Shown: positions 30,230 to 43,400 of the stretch, one piece after another
Layout: each line of letters starts with the position of its first letter
Position numbering within the stretch: the first letter of the stretch is position 1
NCBI GenBank assembly: GCA_949743655.1
Contig: CATJUP010000111.1
Location: 1-63,100 of the forward strand
DNA: 63,100 nt
Source of the DNA: an uncultured Eubacteriales bacterium
Lineage (GTDB): Bacteria; Bacillota; Clostridia; Lachnospirales; Anaerotignaceae
Reading direction: 5' to 3'
Notes under the pieces: model-generated
What the model was told of the DNA's origin: nothing
Databases searched by the model: none
What the model saw: the letters and a program-made list of their open reading frames with translations, nothing else
Program-made: the position numbers and the translations under genes

Positions 30230-31711
30230 ATGGAAACAATACTTAACTATATTGATGGAAAATGGACTAATGCTTTAAGCGGTGATTACTTTAATGTTAT
30301 TAACCCCGCTACTGGTGAGGTGGTGGCTAAAGCGGCTAAAGGCGGAAGAGATGACGCAAAAATGGCTATAGCCGCTGCTAAAAGAGAGTTTTATAATAAC
30401 CCTAATGGCTGGAGAAGGTTTTCGGCTGTAAAAAGAAGTGAGATTTTACTTAAAATAGCCGATGAGCTTGAAAAACAGCGTGACAGTTTTGCTTTAATTG
30501 AGACTATAGACAATGGCAAACCTTTAAGGGAGGCTTTGGGCGATGTGGATGACGCTGTAAGTTACATAAGGTATTATGCCGGAGCGGCGCGAATGCCTTC
30601 TGGCGTTAGCTATGATGTAAATGACGGTTTTGGTCAAATGCAGTCTTTTACAATAAAAGAACCAGTGGGAGTATGCGCGCTTATTACGCCATGGAATTAC
30701 CCGCTTTTAATGGGAGTGCAAAAAATAGCGCCAGCGCTTGCGGCGGGCAATACAATAGTTTTTAAATCAAGTTCTGAAACGCCTATGTCAACGGCTAAGT
30801 TTTTTGAGATACTCTCTAAGTCTGAAATACCTGACGGAACAGTAAACCTTGTTATGGGCAGTGGCTCTACAGTGGGAAATGAGTTGTCGGAAAACGAATA
30901 TGTGGATATGGTATCTTTTACAGGAAGTACAGAAGTAGGGCAAAGTATATATCGTGCGTCAGCCGGAAACATTAAAAAAATTGGTCTGGAGCTTGGCGGT
31001 AAATCTCCTAATGTGATATTTGCTGACGCTGATTTAGACGGAGCAGTGGAATGGGCTATGGTAGGTGTATTTTTTAATCAAGGCGAGGTTTGCTCGGCAG
31101 GTTCTAGGATAATAGTTGAAAAGTCAATAAAAGATAAATTTGTTGATAAACTTAAACAAAGAGCAGAGAATATGACAATAGGAAACGGAGTTGAAAATCC
31201 TGATATGGGTCCACTTATATCAGAGAACCATTTGAACAAAGTTTTGGATTTTGTTGAAAAGGCTAAAAATGAGGGAGCTAATATTGTATGCGGCGGTTAT
31301 AGATACACTGAAGGGGAATGCGCCAAAGGGTATTTTATGAAACCAACTATAATAGACAATGTTACAAGAGATAACACAGCAGTTAAGAATGAGATATTTG
31401 GACCTGTAGTAACAATACAAACTTTTGAAACAGAAAAAGAGGCTGTGGACATGGCTAATGATACTGAGTTTGGTCTTGCAGGAGCTGTGTTTACAAGTGA
31501 CGGGGCAAGAGCTTTTAGAGTTGTTAAAGAAATACGTGCCGGAGTAATGTGGATTAATTGTTATAATCCAGCATTTGTTGAGGCTCCATGGGGTGGATAC
31601 AAAAAAAGCGGAACAGGACGAGAGCTAAGTTTTGAGGGGCTTGAGGAATATACCGAAACAAAACAAATAACAATGAATTTAAACCCAGGCAAATTGGGGT
31701 GGTACAAATAA
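30230..31711 (+). CDS. Aldehyde dehydrogenase (betaine-aldehyde dehydrogenase-like)
   Basis: VSFTGSTEVGQ, LELGGKSPNVIFADADLD, FFNQGEVCSAGSRI; likely ATG 30230 after aaggag. Confidence 0.93.
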   Translation: METILNYIDGKWTNALSGDYFNVINPATGEVVAKAAKGGRDDAKMAIAAAKREFYNNPNGWRRFSAVKRSEILLKIADELEKQRDSFALIETIDNGKPLREALGDVDDAVSYIRYYAGAARMPSGVSYDVNDGFGQMQSFTIKEPVGVCALITPWNYPLLMGVQKIAPALAAGNTIVFKSSSETPMSTAKFFEILSKSEIPDGTVNLVMGSGSTVGNELSENEYVDMVSFTGSTEVGQSIYRASAGNIKKIGLELGGKSPNVIFADADLDGAVEWAMVGVFFNQGEVCSAGSRIIVEKSIKDKFVDKLKQRAENMTIGNGVENPDMGPLISENHLNKVLDFVEKAKNEGANIVCGGYRYTEGECAKGYFMKPTIIDNVTRDNTAVKNEIFGPVVTIQTFETEKEAVDMANDTEFGLAGAVFTSDGARAFRVVKEIRAGVMWINCYNPAFVEAPWGGYKKSGTGRELSFEGLEEYTETKQITMNLNPGKLGWYK

Positions 31712-31982
31712 ATGTTTTTGTGTTTAAACTTATAATAATATAAAATTAAAAAGTGCGATAAACAGCTTTAACATAATAGACTCAAACTGTTGTTTGGGTC
31801 TATAAAACTATTTATATAATTTTATACAATCGTAATGTTATGAGTAATACCCATAAATTTTTATATTCATTTCGAAAATTTTTCTACATTTATATATTAT
31901 AAAAAACTGTATGTTTTTCATTGTTAAAATCACCATTTAGTGGTATAATGTTTGTTATTAAAATGATGACGAGTGGATATAA

Positions 31983-33905
<1,923 letters not shown>

Positions 33906-34111
33906 TTAACAGCCTAAAAGTTGTTACTAAATACGAGTAACGTATTAAAAAGAGTGTTACAATTTGCATTTGAACGATTAATTCAAACGGTGAATATTTA
34001 ACAAAATATAATTTTTTTATCAGAACAATGATTTTCGATTTTTGAGGTTAATATAGCAATTTGCAGACGTAAGTTAAAACATTTGAGAGTTTTCCGAAAG
34101 GAAGTTAAAAA

Positions 34112-36568
34112 ATGAGTAATAATCAAATTGATAACCAAATAGACAAAATGGTGACTGTTGATATAAACAAAGAAATGAAAAAGTATTATATTGAGTACGC
34201 CATGAGTGTAATTATAGCGCGTGCGTTACCTGATGTACGTGACGGTCTTAAACCAGTTCAAAGAAGGATATTATATTCTATGAGCGAAATGGGGCTTGAC
34301 CCGTCAAAAGGTTATAGAAAGTCGGCGCGTATAGTGGGCGACACAATGGGAAAATATCATCCTCACGGTGATAGCTCTATATATGATGCCATGGTAAGAA
34401 TGGCACAGAATTTTTCTATGAGATATATGCTTGTTGACGGGCATGGTAACTTTGGCTCTATAGACGGTGACGGAGCGGCGGCAAGCCGTTATACCGAAGC
34501 TAAAATGAGCCGTATAACAGCCGAAATGTTAGCCGATATAGATAAGGATACAGTTAATTTTGAGCCTAATTATGATGGAAATGAAAAAGAACCAGTTGTT
34601 CTTCCGTCAAGGATACCAAATTTACTTGTAAACGGTTCTTCAGGTATAGCCGTGGGTATGGCTACTAATATTCCGCCGCACAATATTAAAGAGGCTATAG
34701 ACGGCGTTGTTAAGTTAATAGATGACAAAATAGAAGGTCAAGAAACAGATATTGAGGATATAATTTCTGTAATAAAGGGACCGGATTTTCCTACAGGAGC
34801 AAATATACTGGGAAAAAGCGGTATAAAGGCGGCTTATCGTACTGGAAGAGGAAAAATAATAATAAGAAGTGAAACACAAATAGAAAGCCTTCCTAACGGA
34901 AGAGAAAGAATAGTTGTAACTGAGATACCTTATCAAGTAAATAAAGCAAGGCTTGTTGAAAAAATAGCCGAGCTTGTAAAAGACAAAAAAATAGATGGTA
35001 TAAGCGATATACTTGATGAGTCTGCTGGAGACGACATAAAAATAACTATAGACATAAAAAAGGACTATAATGCCAATGTAATATTAAATCAGCTTTTTAA
35101 ATATACACAGCTACAAGAAAGTTTTGGCGTTATAATGTTGGCGCTTGTTGACGGAAAACCAGAAGTGCTTAATATTAAAGAGATGTTGGAGCTTTATATT
35201 AAACATCAGGAGGAAGTTGTTACAAGGCGTACTAAATTTGACCTTGACAAGGCTAAAAGAAGAGCCCATATATTGGAAGGGCTTATGATTGCCATAGACA
35301 ATATAGACGAGGTTATAAAAACTATACGCGAAAGTTATGATGATGCCAAAGACAGGCTTATGGAGCGATTTGGACTTTCGGAAATACAAGCTCAAGCTAT
35401 ACTTGAAATGCAGTTGAGGCGGCTTCAAGGTCTTGAGAGAGAAAAAATTGAGGAAGAGCACAGGGCGCTTATGGAAAAAATAGAGTATTTTAACTCTATA
35501 CTTTCTGATAAGAATAAACTTTTTGGTGTTATACGTGATGAGATTTTGGATATTAAATCAAAATACGGAGATGACAGAAGAACAAAAATAATAAATAATC
35601 CAGGAGAAATTGACATTGAGGATTTAATAGAGGACGAGACAGACGTTATAACACTTACACACCGCAATTATGTAAAGAGAACTCCTCTTGACACATACAA
35701 AAGCCAAAATAGGGGCGGCAAGGGTATTATAGGTATGCAGACAAGAGAAGAGGACTTTATAAAAGACTTGTTTATAAGCTCCACACATGATAATATTCTG
35801 TTTTTTACAGACATGGGGCGTGTTTATAGGCTTAAAGGCTACGAGATACCAGAGGCGGGAAGAGTGGCTAAAGGAATAGCTATAGTAAATCTTATTGAAA
35901 TACAGCCTAATGAGAAAATAAGCGCTGTAATACCTGTAAGGGATTTTAGCCCTGACACATTTCTTGTAATGGTTACAAAACAGGGCATTATTAAAAAAAC
36001 AGATATGATGAGTTACTCAAACATACGTAAAGGCGGTTTAAACGCTATTAATTTAAAAGATGACGACCATCTTATAGGAGTAATGCTTACTGACGGCAGC
36101 AAAAATATACTTATAGCCACACATAACGGAATGGGAGTTATGTTTAACGAAAAAGACGTTAGACCTATGGGAAGAGCGGCTACAGGAGTTAGAGCTATTA
36201 AGTTAAAAGAGGGAGATTATGTTGTTTCGGCTGATGTTGCTGAAGAGGGAATGAAAGTGCTTAACGTAACTGAAAACGGTTTTGGAAAACGTACTAATGT
36301 TTCTGAATTTAGCGTAAAAAGACGCGGCGGAATAGGGATTAAAATACACAACATAACCGAAAGAACTGGAAAAATATCTGGAACATTAATTGTAAATGAC
36401 GGAGAAGAAATAATGCTTATATCATCTGAGGGAGTAATAATAAGATTAAGAACTGATGATATATCATGTGTTGGAAGAATGAGTCAGGGTGTTAAATTGA
36501 TTAATTTTGACGAAGGTGTAAAAGTGGTTGGTACAGCAAAAATAGCTGCTGACCAGATAGAAGGATAA
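34112..36568 (+). CDS. gyrA: DNA gyrase subunit A
   Basis: [47 protein letters not shown]-terminal GyrA-box QNRGGKG. Confidence 0.97.
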   Translation: MSNNQIDNQIDKMVTVDINKEMKKYYIEYAMSVIIARALPDVRDGLKPVQRRILYSMSEMGLDPSKGYRKSARIVGDTMGKYHPHGDSSIYDAMVRMAQNFSMRYMLVDGHGNFGSIDGDGAAASRYTEAKMSRITAEMLADIDKDTVNFEPNYDGNEKEPVVLPSRIPNLLVNGSSGIAVGMATNIPPHNIKEAIDGVVKLIDDKIEGQETDIEDIISVIKGPDFPTGANILGKSGIKAAYRTGRGKIIIRSETQIESLPNGRERIVVTEIPYQVNKARLVEKIAELVKDKKIDGISDILDESAGDDIKITIDIKKDYNANVILNQLFKYTQLQESFGVIMLALVDGKPEVLNIKEMLELYIKHQEEVVTRRTKFDLDKAKRRAHILEGLMIAIDNIDEVIKTIRESYDDAKDRLMERFGLSEIQAQAILEMQLRRLQGLEREKIEEEHRALMEKIEYFNSILSDKNKLFGVIRDEILDIKSKYGDDRRTKIINNPGEIDIEDLIEDETDVITLTHRNYVKRTPLDTYKSQNRGGKGIIGMQTREEDFIKDLFISSTHDNILFFTDMGRVYRLKGYEIPEAGRVAKGIAIVNLIEIQPNEKISAVIPVRDFSPDTFLVMVTKQGIIKKTDMMSYSNIRKGGLNAINLKDDDHLIGVMLTDGSKNILIATHNGMGVMFNEKDVRPMGRAATGVRAIKLKEGDYVVSADVAEEGMKVLNVTENGFGKRTNVSEFSVKRRGGIGIKIHNITERTGKISGTLIVNDGEEIMLISSEGVIIRLRTDDISCVGRMSQGVKLINFDEGVKVVGTAKIAADQIEG

Positions 36569-36611
36569 AAATGTTACCATAATATAAAAACAAAATTAAA
36601 GACTTTAAAAT

Positions 36612-36637
36612 AAAACCGCGTATTTACGCGGTTTTTT
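36612..36637. terminator. Intrinsic terminator between convergent genes
   Basis: aaaaccgcgta ttt acgcggtttttt. Confidence 0.85.
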
Positions 36638-36693
36638 ATTTATGTTTAAATAATAAATTGATTTAAAACACAATGTTTTTTGAAATTGTGACT

Positions 36694-37644
36694 TTATCCA
36701 ATTATACAGGTAGTATATATGTACAAAAAATACGCTATTATTGATATTATACCTTGAGATTTTCTAAACTTGCCAGTAAGCATAACAGGAATAAGATTTA
36801 TACAAACTATAAATAAACATACAGGAATATCTATATATATTGTGTTTTGGCTTAATTTAAACTCTCCGCCGCTTACCATAGCACAAAGCGGCAATATAAG
36901 TGCTGTGTCTATAATATTAGCGCCTATTATGTTTCCGGCTGTTAAAGACGCTTCATTTTTTATTATGGCTGTTATAGCTGTAACAAGCTCTGGAAGTGAT
37001 GTACCTATAGCGACTATTGTAATTGCTATTACATTTTCGGGAACTTTAAATAATCTGGCGATTATACTTCCGTTATCTACCAAGAGCCTTGAACCAGCTA
37101 TAATAGCCACAGCGCCTATAAAAAAATATATAAACTGTATCCACAACTCTTTTCGAGGTATGTAGCCAGCTCTTTTGGCAGTTAGTTTTTTCTTTCCGTC
37201 ATTTATATTCTCAATTACATAAAGCAATATTATTATAAATAATACTATTGAGTTTCTGGCTAAAAACACACCTTTAAAACATAATAGCCACAATGATACC
37301 AATGCGGCTATAAGCATACAGCTTTTAGGCGCATACAGTCTTCTTTCTACTTTTGACGGTGGCATGAATATAATTGACAATGCCATTATAAGACCTGTGT
37401 TAGCCGTAACAGAACCTATGGCATTACCCACAGCCATTTCTGTTCTCCCGTCTAACGCCGCCATTATTGAAACAAGCATTTCGGGCATTGTTGTGGCAAA
37501 GCTAACTATTGTAGCGCCTATAATAAATTTAGGTATACCTATAATAGTGGCAGCGTTTGAAGCCGCGTCAACAAACATGTCCCCTCCTTTTACTATAAGT
37601 ATAAGTCCTACACCAAATAGAATAAAAACAAGTATGTTTTCCAT
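36694..37644 (-). CDS. Calcium/sodium antiporter (CaCA family, YrbG-like)
   Basis: GGDMFVDAASNAATIIGIPKFIIGATIVSFATTMPEMLVS; GTSLPELVTAITAIIKNEASLTAGNIIGANI alpha repeats. Confidence 0.94.
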   Translation of the reverse strand: MENILVFILFGVGLILIVKGGDMFVDAASNAATIIGIPKFIIGATIVSFATTMPEMLVSIMAALDGRTEMAVGNAIGSVTANTGLIMALSIIFMPPSKVERRLYAPKSCMLIAALVSLWLLCFKGVFLARNSIVLFIIILLYVIENINDGKKKLTAKRAGYIPRKELWIQFIYFFIGAVAIIAGSRLLVDNGSIIARLFKVPENVIAITIVAIGTSLPELVTAITAIIKNEASLTAGNIIGANIIDTALILPLCAMVSGGEFKLSQNTIYIDIPVCLFIVCINLIPVMLTGKFRKSQGIISIIAYFLYIYTTCIIG

Positions 37645-37877
37645 GTTTCCTCCTTATATGTTTAGTACAAACTATTTACTAATAAATATAGTTTAAATAA
37701 ATTGAGAATATGCAAAAAATAGAAACAAACTACAATATTAGATTTTGGGTGACAGTAATTTTTGTATTATAAAACTACTCATTTGTGTAGTTGTTATCGC
37801 TAATGGATTTGATATAATAATATTTAACTATTTTATATTTGTGTTTTGGTATTTTTGAAATACTCTCTCCATATGTC

Positions 37878-37886
37878 GGGGGGGGG
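37878..37886 (+). repeat. G9 homopolymer in the leader of the LuxR-family gene
   Basis: atatgtcGGGGGGGGGtattttt. Confidence 0.95.
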
Positions 37887-37993
37887 TATTTTTGATAGAA
37901 CTAAAACGTGAATAAATGAATGAATATTTTGAGAGGATATATTATGTAGTTTAATAAATTTTACAAATAAACTTTGAAAGGAAGATTTTAAAT

Positions 37994-40345
37994 ATGGAGG
38001 AGATGACACGACCAGATGAAATTTATATTAGACCAAATAAAGCGTATCAAAAATTAAAAATGGCTTATCAGTCATTTCAGCCTGTTTATATAAGCGGTGC
38101 TACTGGATTTGGAAAAACATCGCTTATAAAAAATTTTCTTAAAAAAAAGAAATATTTGTATTTATCAGCTGTTAGCACTAGCGAACTAAAAATTGAGACT
38201 GATTATAAAATAATTGTTATTGATGATATTTCATTTTTGACTGAATTAAGTGAAAAAAATAAAATTATTAAATTATGTTCAAATAAAAATATTTGGCTTG
38301 TGTTAATAGGAAGAGGCAATGTTCCGTTGTGGCTTATAGAAAAGTATATTAAAAATATGTTTGTTTTTATAGGAGAAGAGGACTTAGCGTTTGATGAGAA
38401 TTTGATTGAAAAATACTTTTCTTTATGTGGTTTACATGTTGATAGGGACACATTAAGAGTTTTACAAAAGTATATACAAGGGCATCCAATAATAACAAAA
38501 ATATTTGCTTTATGTTCGGACAAAACAGTGGTTTTTGATGAAAAAGTTAGTTTTGAGACTGAAAAGATGTTTTTATCATATTTGGAGCAAACCGTATATG
38601 AGCATTGGGATAGAAAACTTGTTAATTTTTTTATTCTTATAAGTGTAGTTGACGAGTTTACAATACCTTTAGCCGAAATGATTACAGCCGAGAAAGATGT
38701 TTATGTATTACTTGAAAGAGCTATAGAATTGGGCAGCTTTTTAACAGAGGAAAGAGGAGTTTATCGTATTAGACCAATTATGCTTAAAGGATTAAGAAAA
38801 ATGCTTGAGCGAGAATATACAAAAGAACAAAGGAAAGAGCTTTATTATAACGCCGGACTTTACTTTGAGATAAATGGGAAAATAACAGACGCTCTTTTGA
38901 TGTATGAAAAGTGCGAGAACAATAACAGAATTTCGGGTATTCTTATTAAAAATGCTGAAAAGAACCCGGGAAGTGGAAACTATTATGAGCTTAAAAAATA
39001 TTATTTCGCTCTTCCAAATGAATATATAAAAAAAGAGCCTAAACTTATAGCTGGTATGAGTATGCTATACTCAATGCTTATGCAGCCTGACGAGAGCGAG
39101 AAGTGGTATACAATACTAAAAGATTTTGAGAAATATGAAAAAGGAAATAGAAAAAAAGAGGCTAAAAGTCTTTTGGTTTATCTTGATATAGGTCTTCCTC
39201 ATAGGGGTATAAAAAATGTAGTCGAAATTTTTAAAAACATGTCAACACTGTTTTTAAAAGGTGATATTGAACTGCCTGAATTTTCGGTAACAAGCAATAT
39301 ACCTTCACTTATGAATGGTGGAAAGGATTTTTGTGACTGGAGTATTAAAGACAAACATATTGCCATGGTTATAGGTAAAACCATTGAAAAGGCATTGAGA
39401 GGTTTTGGCGTAGGGCTTGTGAATATAGCGTTAAGTGAGAGTTTATTTGAAAAAGGCGCAGATTTATTTGAGGTAATAACTTATTTAAACAATGGAAAAA
39501 TGCAGTCTGAAGCGAGAGGCAAGTTAGAGATTTGTTTTGTGGCTGTGGGTATAGCAGTTAAAATCAATTTGTTGCAGGGAGATATAAATACTGCAATAGA
39601 ACTAATTATTGATTTTAGAGAGAGAGTTTATCAGGAAAAGGCTGAAAGGCTTTTGCCAAATTTAGAGGCGCTTTTGTGTAAGATAGCTTTATATAAAGGT
39701 GACATAAACACTGTTGAAAATTGGCTTTTGTCAGCACCTAAAGAGAATGTTGAGTTTTTTACAATGGAACGTTTTAGGTATATTGTAAAAATACGTGTAT
39801 ATTTGGTACAAGGAAATTTATCAAAAGCATTGTCTTTGATACAAAGAATGCTATATTATGCCAAATACTATGAAAGAAAGTATATTCAAATTGAGGTAAG
39901 ACTGCTTTTGGCAATTTGTTATTACCGAATGAAAAATAAAGAGTGGAAAAACGAATTGATAGCAGCTTTAAAACAGGCTGAGAGTTATCATTTTACACGT
40001 GTGGTTTCTATGGAGGGAATAGCTTTATGGGAACTTATCCAAAAATTAGATACTGACAACATAAATACTGATTATATAGAAACGGTTAAAAAAGAAACAA
40101 GAGAAATGTCTCTTATATATCCAGCATATTTAAAACAGCAAGCATCTATAAATATGCGGTTTAGCGATAACGCTTTAAGAATACTTCGTTTACAATCGGA
40201 AGGTTTTAGTTATGTTGAAATAGCCGAAAAACTTGGTATAAAAAAAGACACTGTACGTTATCACAGCAAAGAGACTTATAAAAAATTAGGTGTAAGTGGT
40301 AAAGCAGAGGCAATAGCCGAGGCTATTAGGCTAAAGTTAATATAA
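37994..40345 (+). CDS. LuxR family regulator with N-terminal ATPase (LAL/MalT-like)
   Basis: 783 aa; Walker A SGATGFGKTSLIKN; C-terminal LuxR HTH NALRILRLQSEGFSYVEIAEKLGIKKDTVRYHSKETYKKLGVSGKAEAI. Confidence 0.9.
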   Translation: MEEMTRPDEIYIRPNKAYQKLKMAYQSFQPVYISGATGFGKTSLIKNFLKKKKYLYLSAVSTSELKIETDYKIIVIDDISFLTELSEKNKIIKLCSNKNIWLVLIGRGNVPLWLIEKYIKNMFVFIGEEDLAFDENLIEKYFSLCGLHVDRDTLRVLQKYIQGHPIITKIFALCSDKTVVFDEKVSFETEKMFLSYLEQTVYEHWDRKLVNFFILISVVDEFTIPLAEMITAEKDVYVLLERAIELGSFLTEERGVYRIRPIMLKGLRKMLEREYTKEQRKELYYNAGLYFEINGKITDALLMYEKCENNNRISGILIKNAEKNPGSGNYYELKKYYFALPNEYIKKEPKLIAGMSMLYSMLMQPDESEKWYTILKDFEKYEKGNRKKEAKSLLVYLDIGLPHRGIKNVVEIFKNMSTLFLKGDIELPEFSVTSNIPSLMNGGKDFCDWSIKDKHIAMVIGKTIEKALRGFGVGLVNIALSESLFEKGADLFEVITYLNNGKMQSEARGKLEICFVAVGIAVKINLLQGDINTAIELIIDFRERVYQEKAERLLPNLEALLCKIALYKGDINTVENWLLSAPKENVEFFTMERFRYIVKIRVYLVQGNLSKALSLIQRMLYYAKYYERKYIQIEVRLLLAICYYRMKNKEWKNELIAALKQAESYHFTRVVSMEGIALWELIQKLDTDNINTDYIETVKKETREMSLIYPAYLKQQASINMRFSDNALRILRLQSEGFSYVEIAEKLGIKKDTVRYHSKETYKKLGVSGKAEAIAEAIRLKLI

Positions 40346-40452
40346 AATTAGTGTATTTGTAACAATAGTTTTAGTAAATATATTGAAATTTAAAAGAAAT
40401 TGCTATCAGTATAGTGATTTTAGGCTTTAATTTAAGGAGATGAGTTTTAATA

Positions 40453-43400
40453 ATGAGAAATGTAAGTAAAAGTGTTTTATCAATTATATTGGTTATATTA
40501 ACGGTTTTAAATAGTGTTATTATTAACGTGTATGCTGATGAGTATATAGGTGGAATTTGTGTTCATCACACAGAACATACTGAGGAATGTGGTTTTAATG
40601 CTTTAAATGAAGAAGTACAGTGCAGGCATGAACATAGAGATGAGTGTTACATAATTGATGAAAAATGTGTTCATGAGCACATAAATGAATGTTATAAAGA
40701 AATACTTGCGTGTTTAAATGAGGAAAATCATGAACATAAATATGAGTGCTATGAGAAAGAATTAATATGTGAGCATATTTGCAGTGAGGAGAGCGGTTGT
40801 GTTAAAAAAGAGCTGAATTGTAAACATGAACATGACGATGAGTGTGGTTATAGTGAAAAAACTGAAGGTCTACAATGTAATTTTGTATGTGATATATGTT
40901 ATAAAGCTAATGAATTAGATAATACAAAAACTGAGGAAACAGAAAATAGTGATTTAGAAACAAATGAAAATATTAACAATAGTATGAATAACATAAATGA
41001 CGCAAACAACATAATTGGTGTAATTACAAATTGGAGTTATACTGAAAATGATATTATAGTTAATGAGGATGGCAAAGACTTTGTTATTATAGAAGATGCT
41101 AATGAGGAAAACTTATATTACATAGAAAATGTTATTGATATTTTGCCAAAAAGCATAGAGGCTGAAACTGAAAGCGGCAATAAGATATTTGTTATAAATT
41201 GGATATGTGATTATTTCCCTCAAGATGGGGATTACGAGGGGAGTTTTGTTTTTGAAGCGGAATTGACAGAAAATTATTATTTTTCGGAAGACACTAAAAA
41301 ACCGGAAATAAATTTGGTTTTTGCTGAAAAAACGGATTTGTTCTCGGTTAATTTGAACAGAGATGTTGAACAGGTGGAATATGATTATGATGAATACTCT
41401 CTTTATGCTAATGGTATTCCTATATTAATAAAAGAGGATGAGTATGACGCGCTTAAAATACGTGTGTATAATGCCGATGGAAGTCCTATATCTGGTATAA
41501 GTAATATAGCGTTTGATTACCCAGACAATGTTTATGGTGGCTGTAGAGATGTAATGGGAACGGCTACTGGTGACACTACTATTATAATAGAGAGTGGCGT
41601 TATAGGTAATACTGTGTTTGGCGGTGATAAAAATGGAAACCGAACAGGTGACACAAATGTTATTTTAAAGGGTGGAACTGTTAGTTATATTGTAGGGGGT
41701 TCTGAAAATGGAAATATTAGTGGAAACACAAATATTGAAGTAAGTGGAACAGCCCACATAAATAACAACATTATTGGTGGTTGTATTTATGGCGGAGCTA
41801 AAAGCTCAAGAATTATATTTAATGGCGAAAAAGTTGGCTGTATTTACGGTGGAAGCAGTATTGAAGGAAAAGTTGATAAAACATATGTTGAGGTAAACGG
41901 TGGACATTTTGAGTATACATATGATGACGGTGAGAAGGATGTAACAGCTTTAGGAGAAATATATGGCGGAGGATATAACGCGCCTGTTGGGGATACAGAG
42001 GTTGTTGTTACCGGTGGAGACTGGAGCATAGTAAGTGGCGGCGGAGTAAATGGTACAGCGGGCAATACGGATATAACTATATTTGGAGGCGAAAATAAAA
42101 AAAGTTTTGTATATGGTGGTGGATTTAACGCAGGAGCGACTGTTGAGAACACTAATATTAAACTTATTAAAGGAAGTTGTATGAGTCAGGTATACGGCGC
42201 TGGCTATAACGGCAATGTTATGGGAAATGTAAATATAGATTTAAAAAATATATGTACTGGAACTACAGAACCTATATGGATTTTTGGCGGGAGCGCATCT
42301 CAAGGTGTTGTACAAGGAGATGTAAATATAACTTATGACCCACAAGAAGCGCTTTATACAAATAAGGCGGTAAAAATAATTGGAGACGGTAATAACAATT
42401 ATTATGGCGGTAATTCTTGTGTAAATGGAAATAAGACATTGACTTTAAAACAGGTAAAAACAATTAATGGTAATAAAGAGTCTTATTTGCCTATGGTTGA
42501 TATATGCAATAATTTTGACACACTTGTTGTTGATGACTCTATTATACAGTTTTTTAGTTTAGCAGATGGTTTAAATAGGTATTTTCCTAAAAAGAACGTT
42601 GAACTTAAAGGAAACACAAAATTTTATGTATCTAAGGAAGCTATGGAAATTGAAAATGATATTATATTAAACGGCGGAAGTATTATACTTCAAGATAACG
42701 GAAATATTAAAGTAAATGGAAACGTTATATATAAAAGTGAAATAACAGATGTTACAGTTGAGAATGATACAATGGAAAGTAAAATTAAATTAATGACTGG
42801 CAATTATATAGATGTGTCTAAATTTAATATTACAAATGAAGGGTATACACTTGTAAAAGAAGGAAATGATATTTATGCTGTTAAGTTAGAGGACGTTAAT
42901 GTTGATATGTATTTTGACAAAGATGAGTATTATTATAAAGATACTGTTAAAGTGAATGTATCATTGCCTAAAGACAGCAATATAACAACAAACGGAAAAG
43001 TTACGTTAAAAATGGATTATAACATGGAAGAATATATGTTTGAGCCTGGATATATTCTTCCTGGTGAGCAAACAAAAAATATTAACTTAAATGGTGAGGT
43101 GGAATTTTTAATTCCTTTAGATACAAGTGGTTCTTTTAAAGTTACAGCGTCATTTACTGAGGGAAGTAAAACAGGCACGGTAAGCCGTGAGCTTACAGTT
43201 AACAAACGCAAACTAAAAATAAAAGAGGGAACTGTAACTGGCGGAAGCAAAGAGTATGACGGAACATTATCTGCCTCGAAAGTTGATTTTACTAATGCTA
43301 TTGTGGAAGGGTATTTGCCAGGTGATGGCGGAATGGTTATTGACATTGATAATGATATATGTAACAGCTACTGTTTTAATTCTGTGGATGTAGGGGAAGG

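Noticed and set aside
34112-34500. Possible quinolone-resistance changes in the GyrA QRDR
   Set aside because: Motif reads [17 protein letters not shown]; Ser and Asp at the usual resistance positions are retained, so it looks wild type.
36770-37696. Plus-strand ORFs (36770-37165, 37364-37696)
   Set aside because: Antisense to the CaCA antiporter gene; the hydrophobic look is a reflection of the membrane-protein codons.
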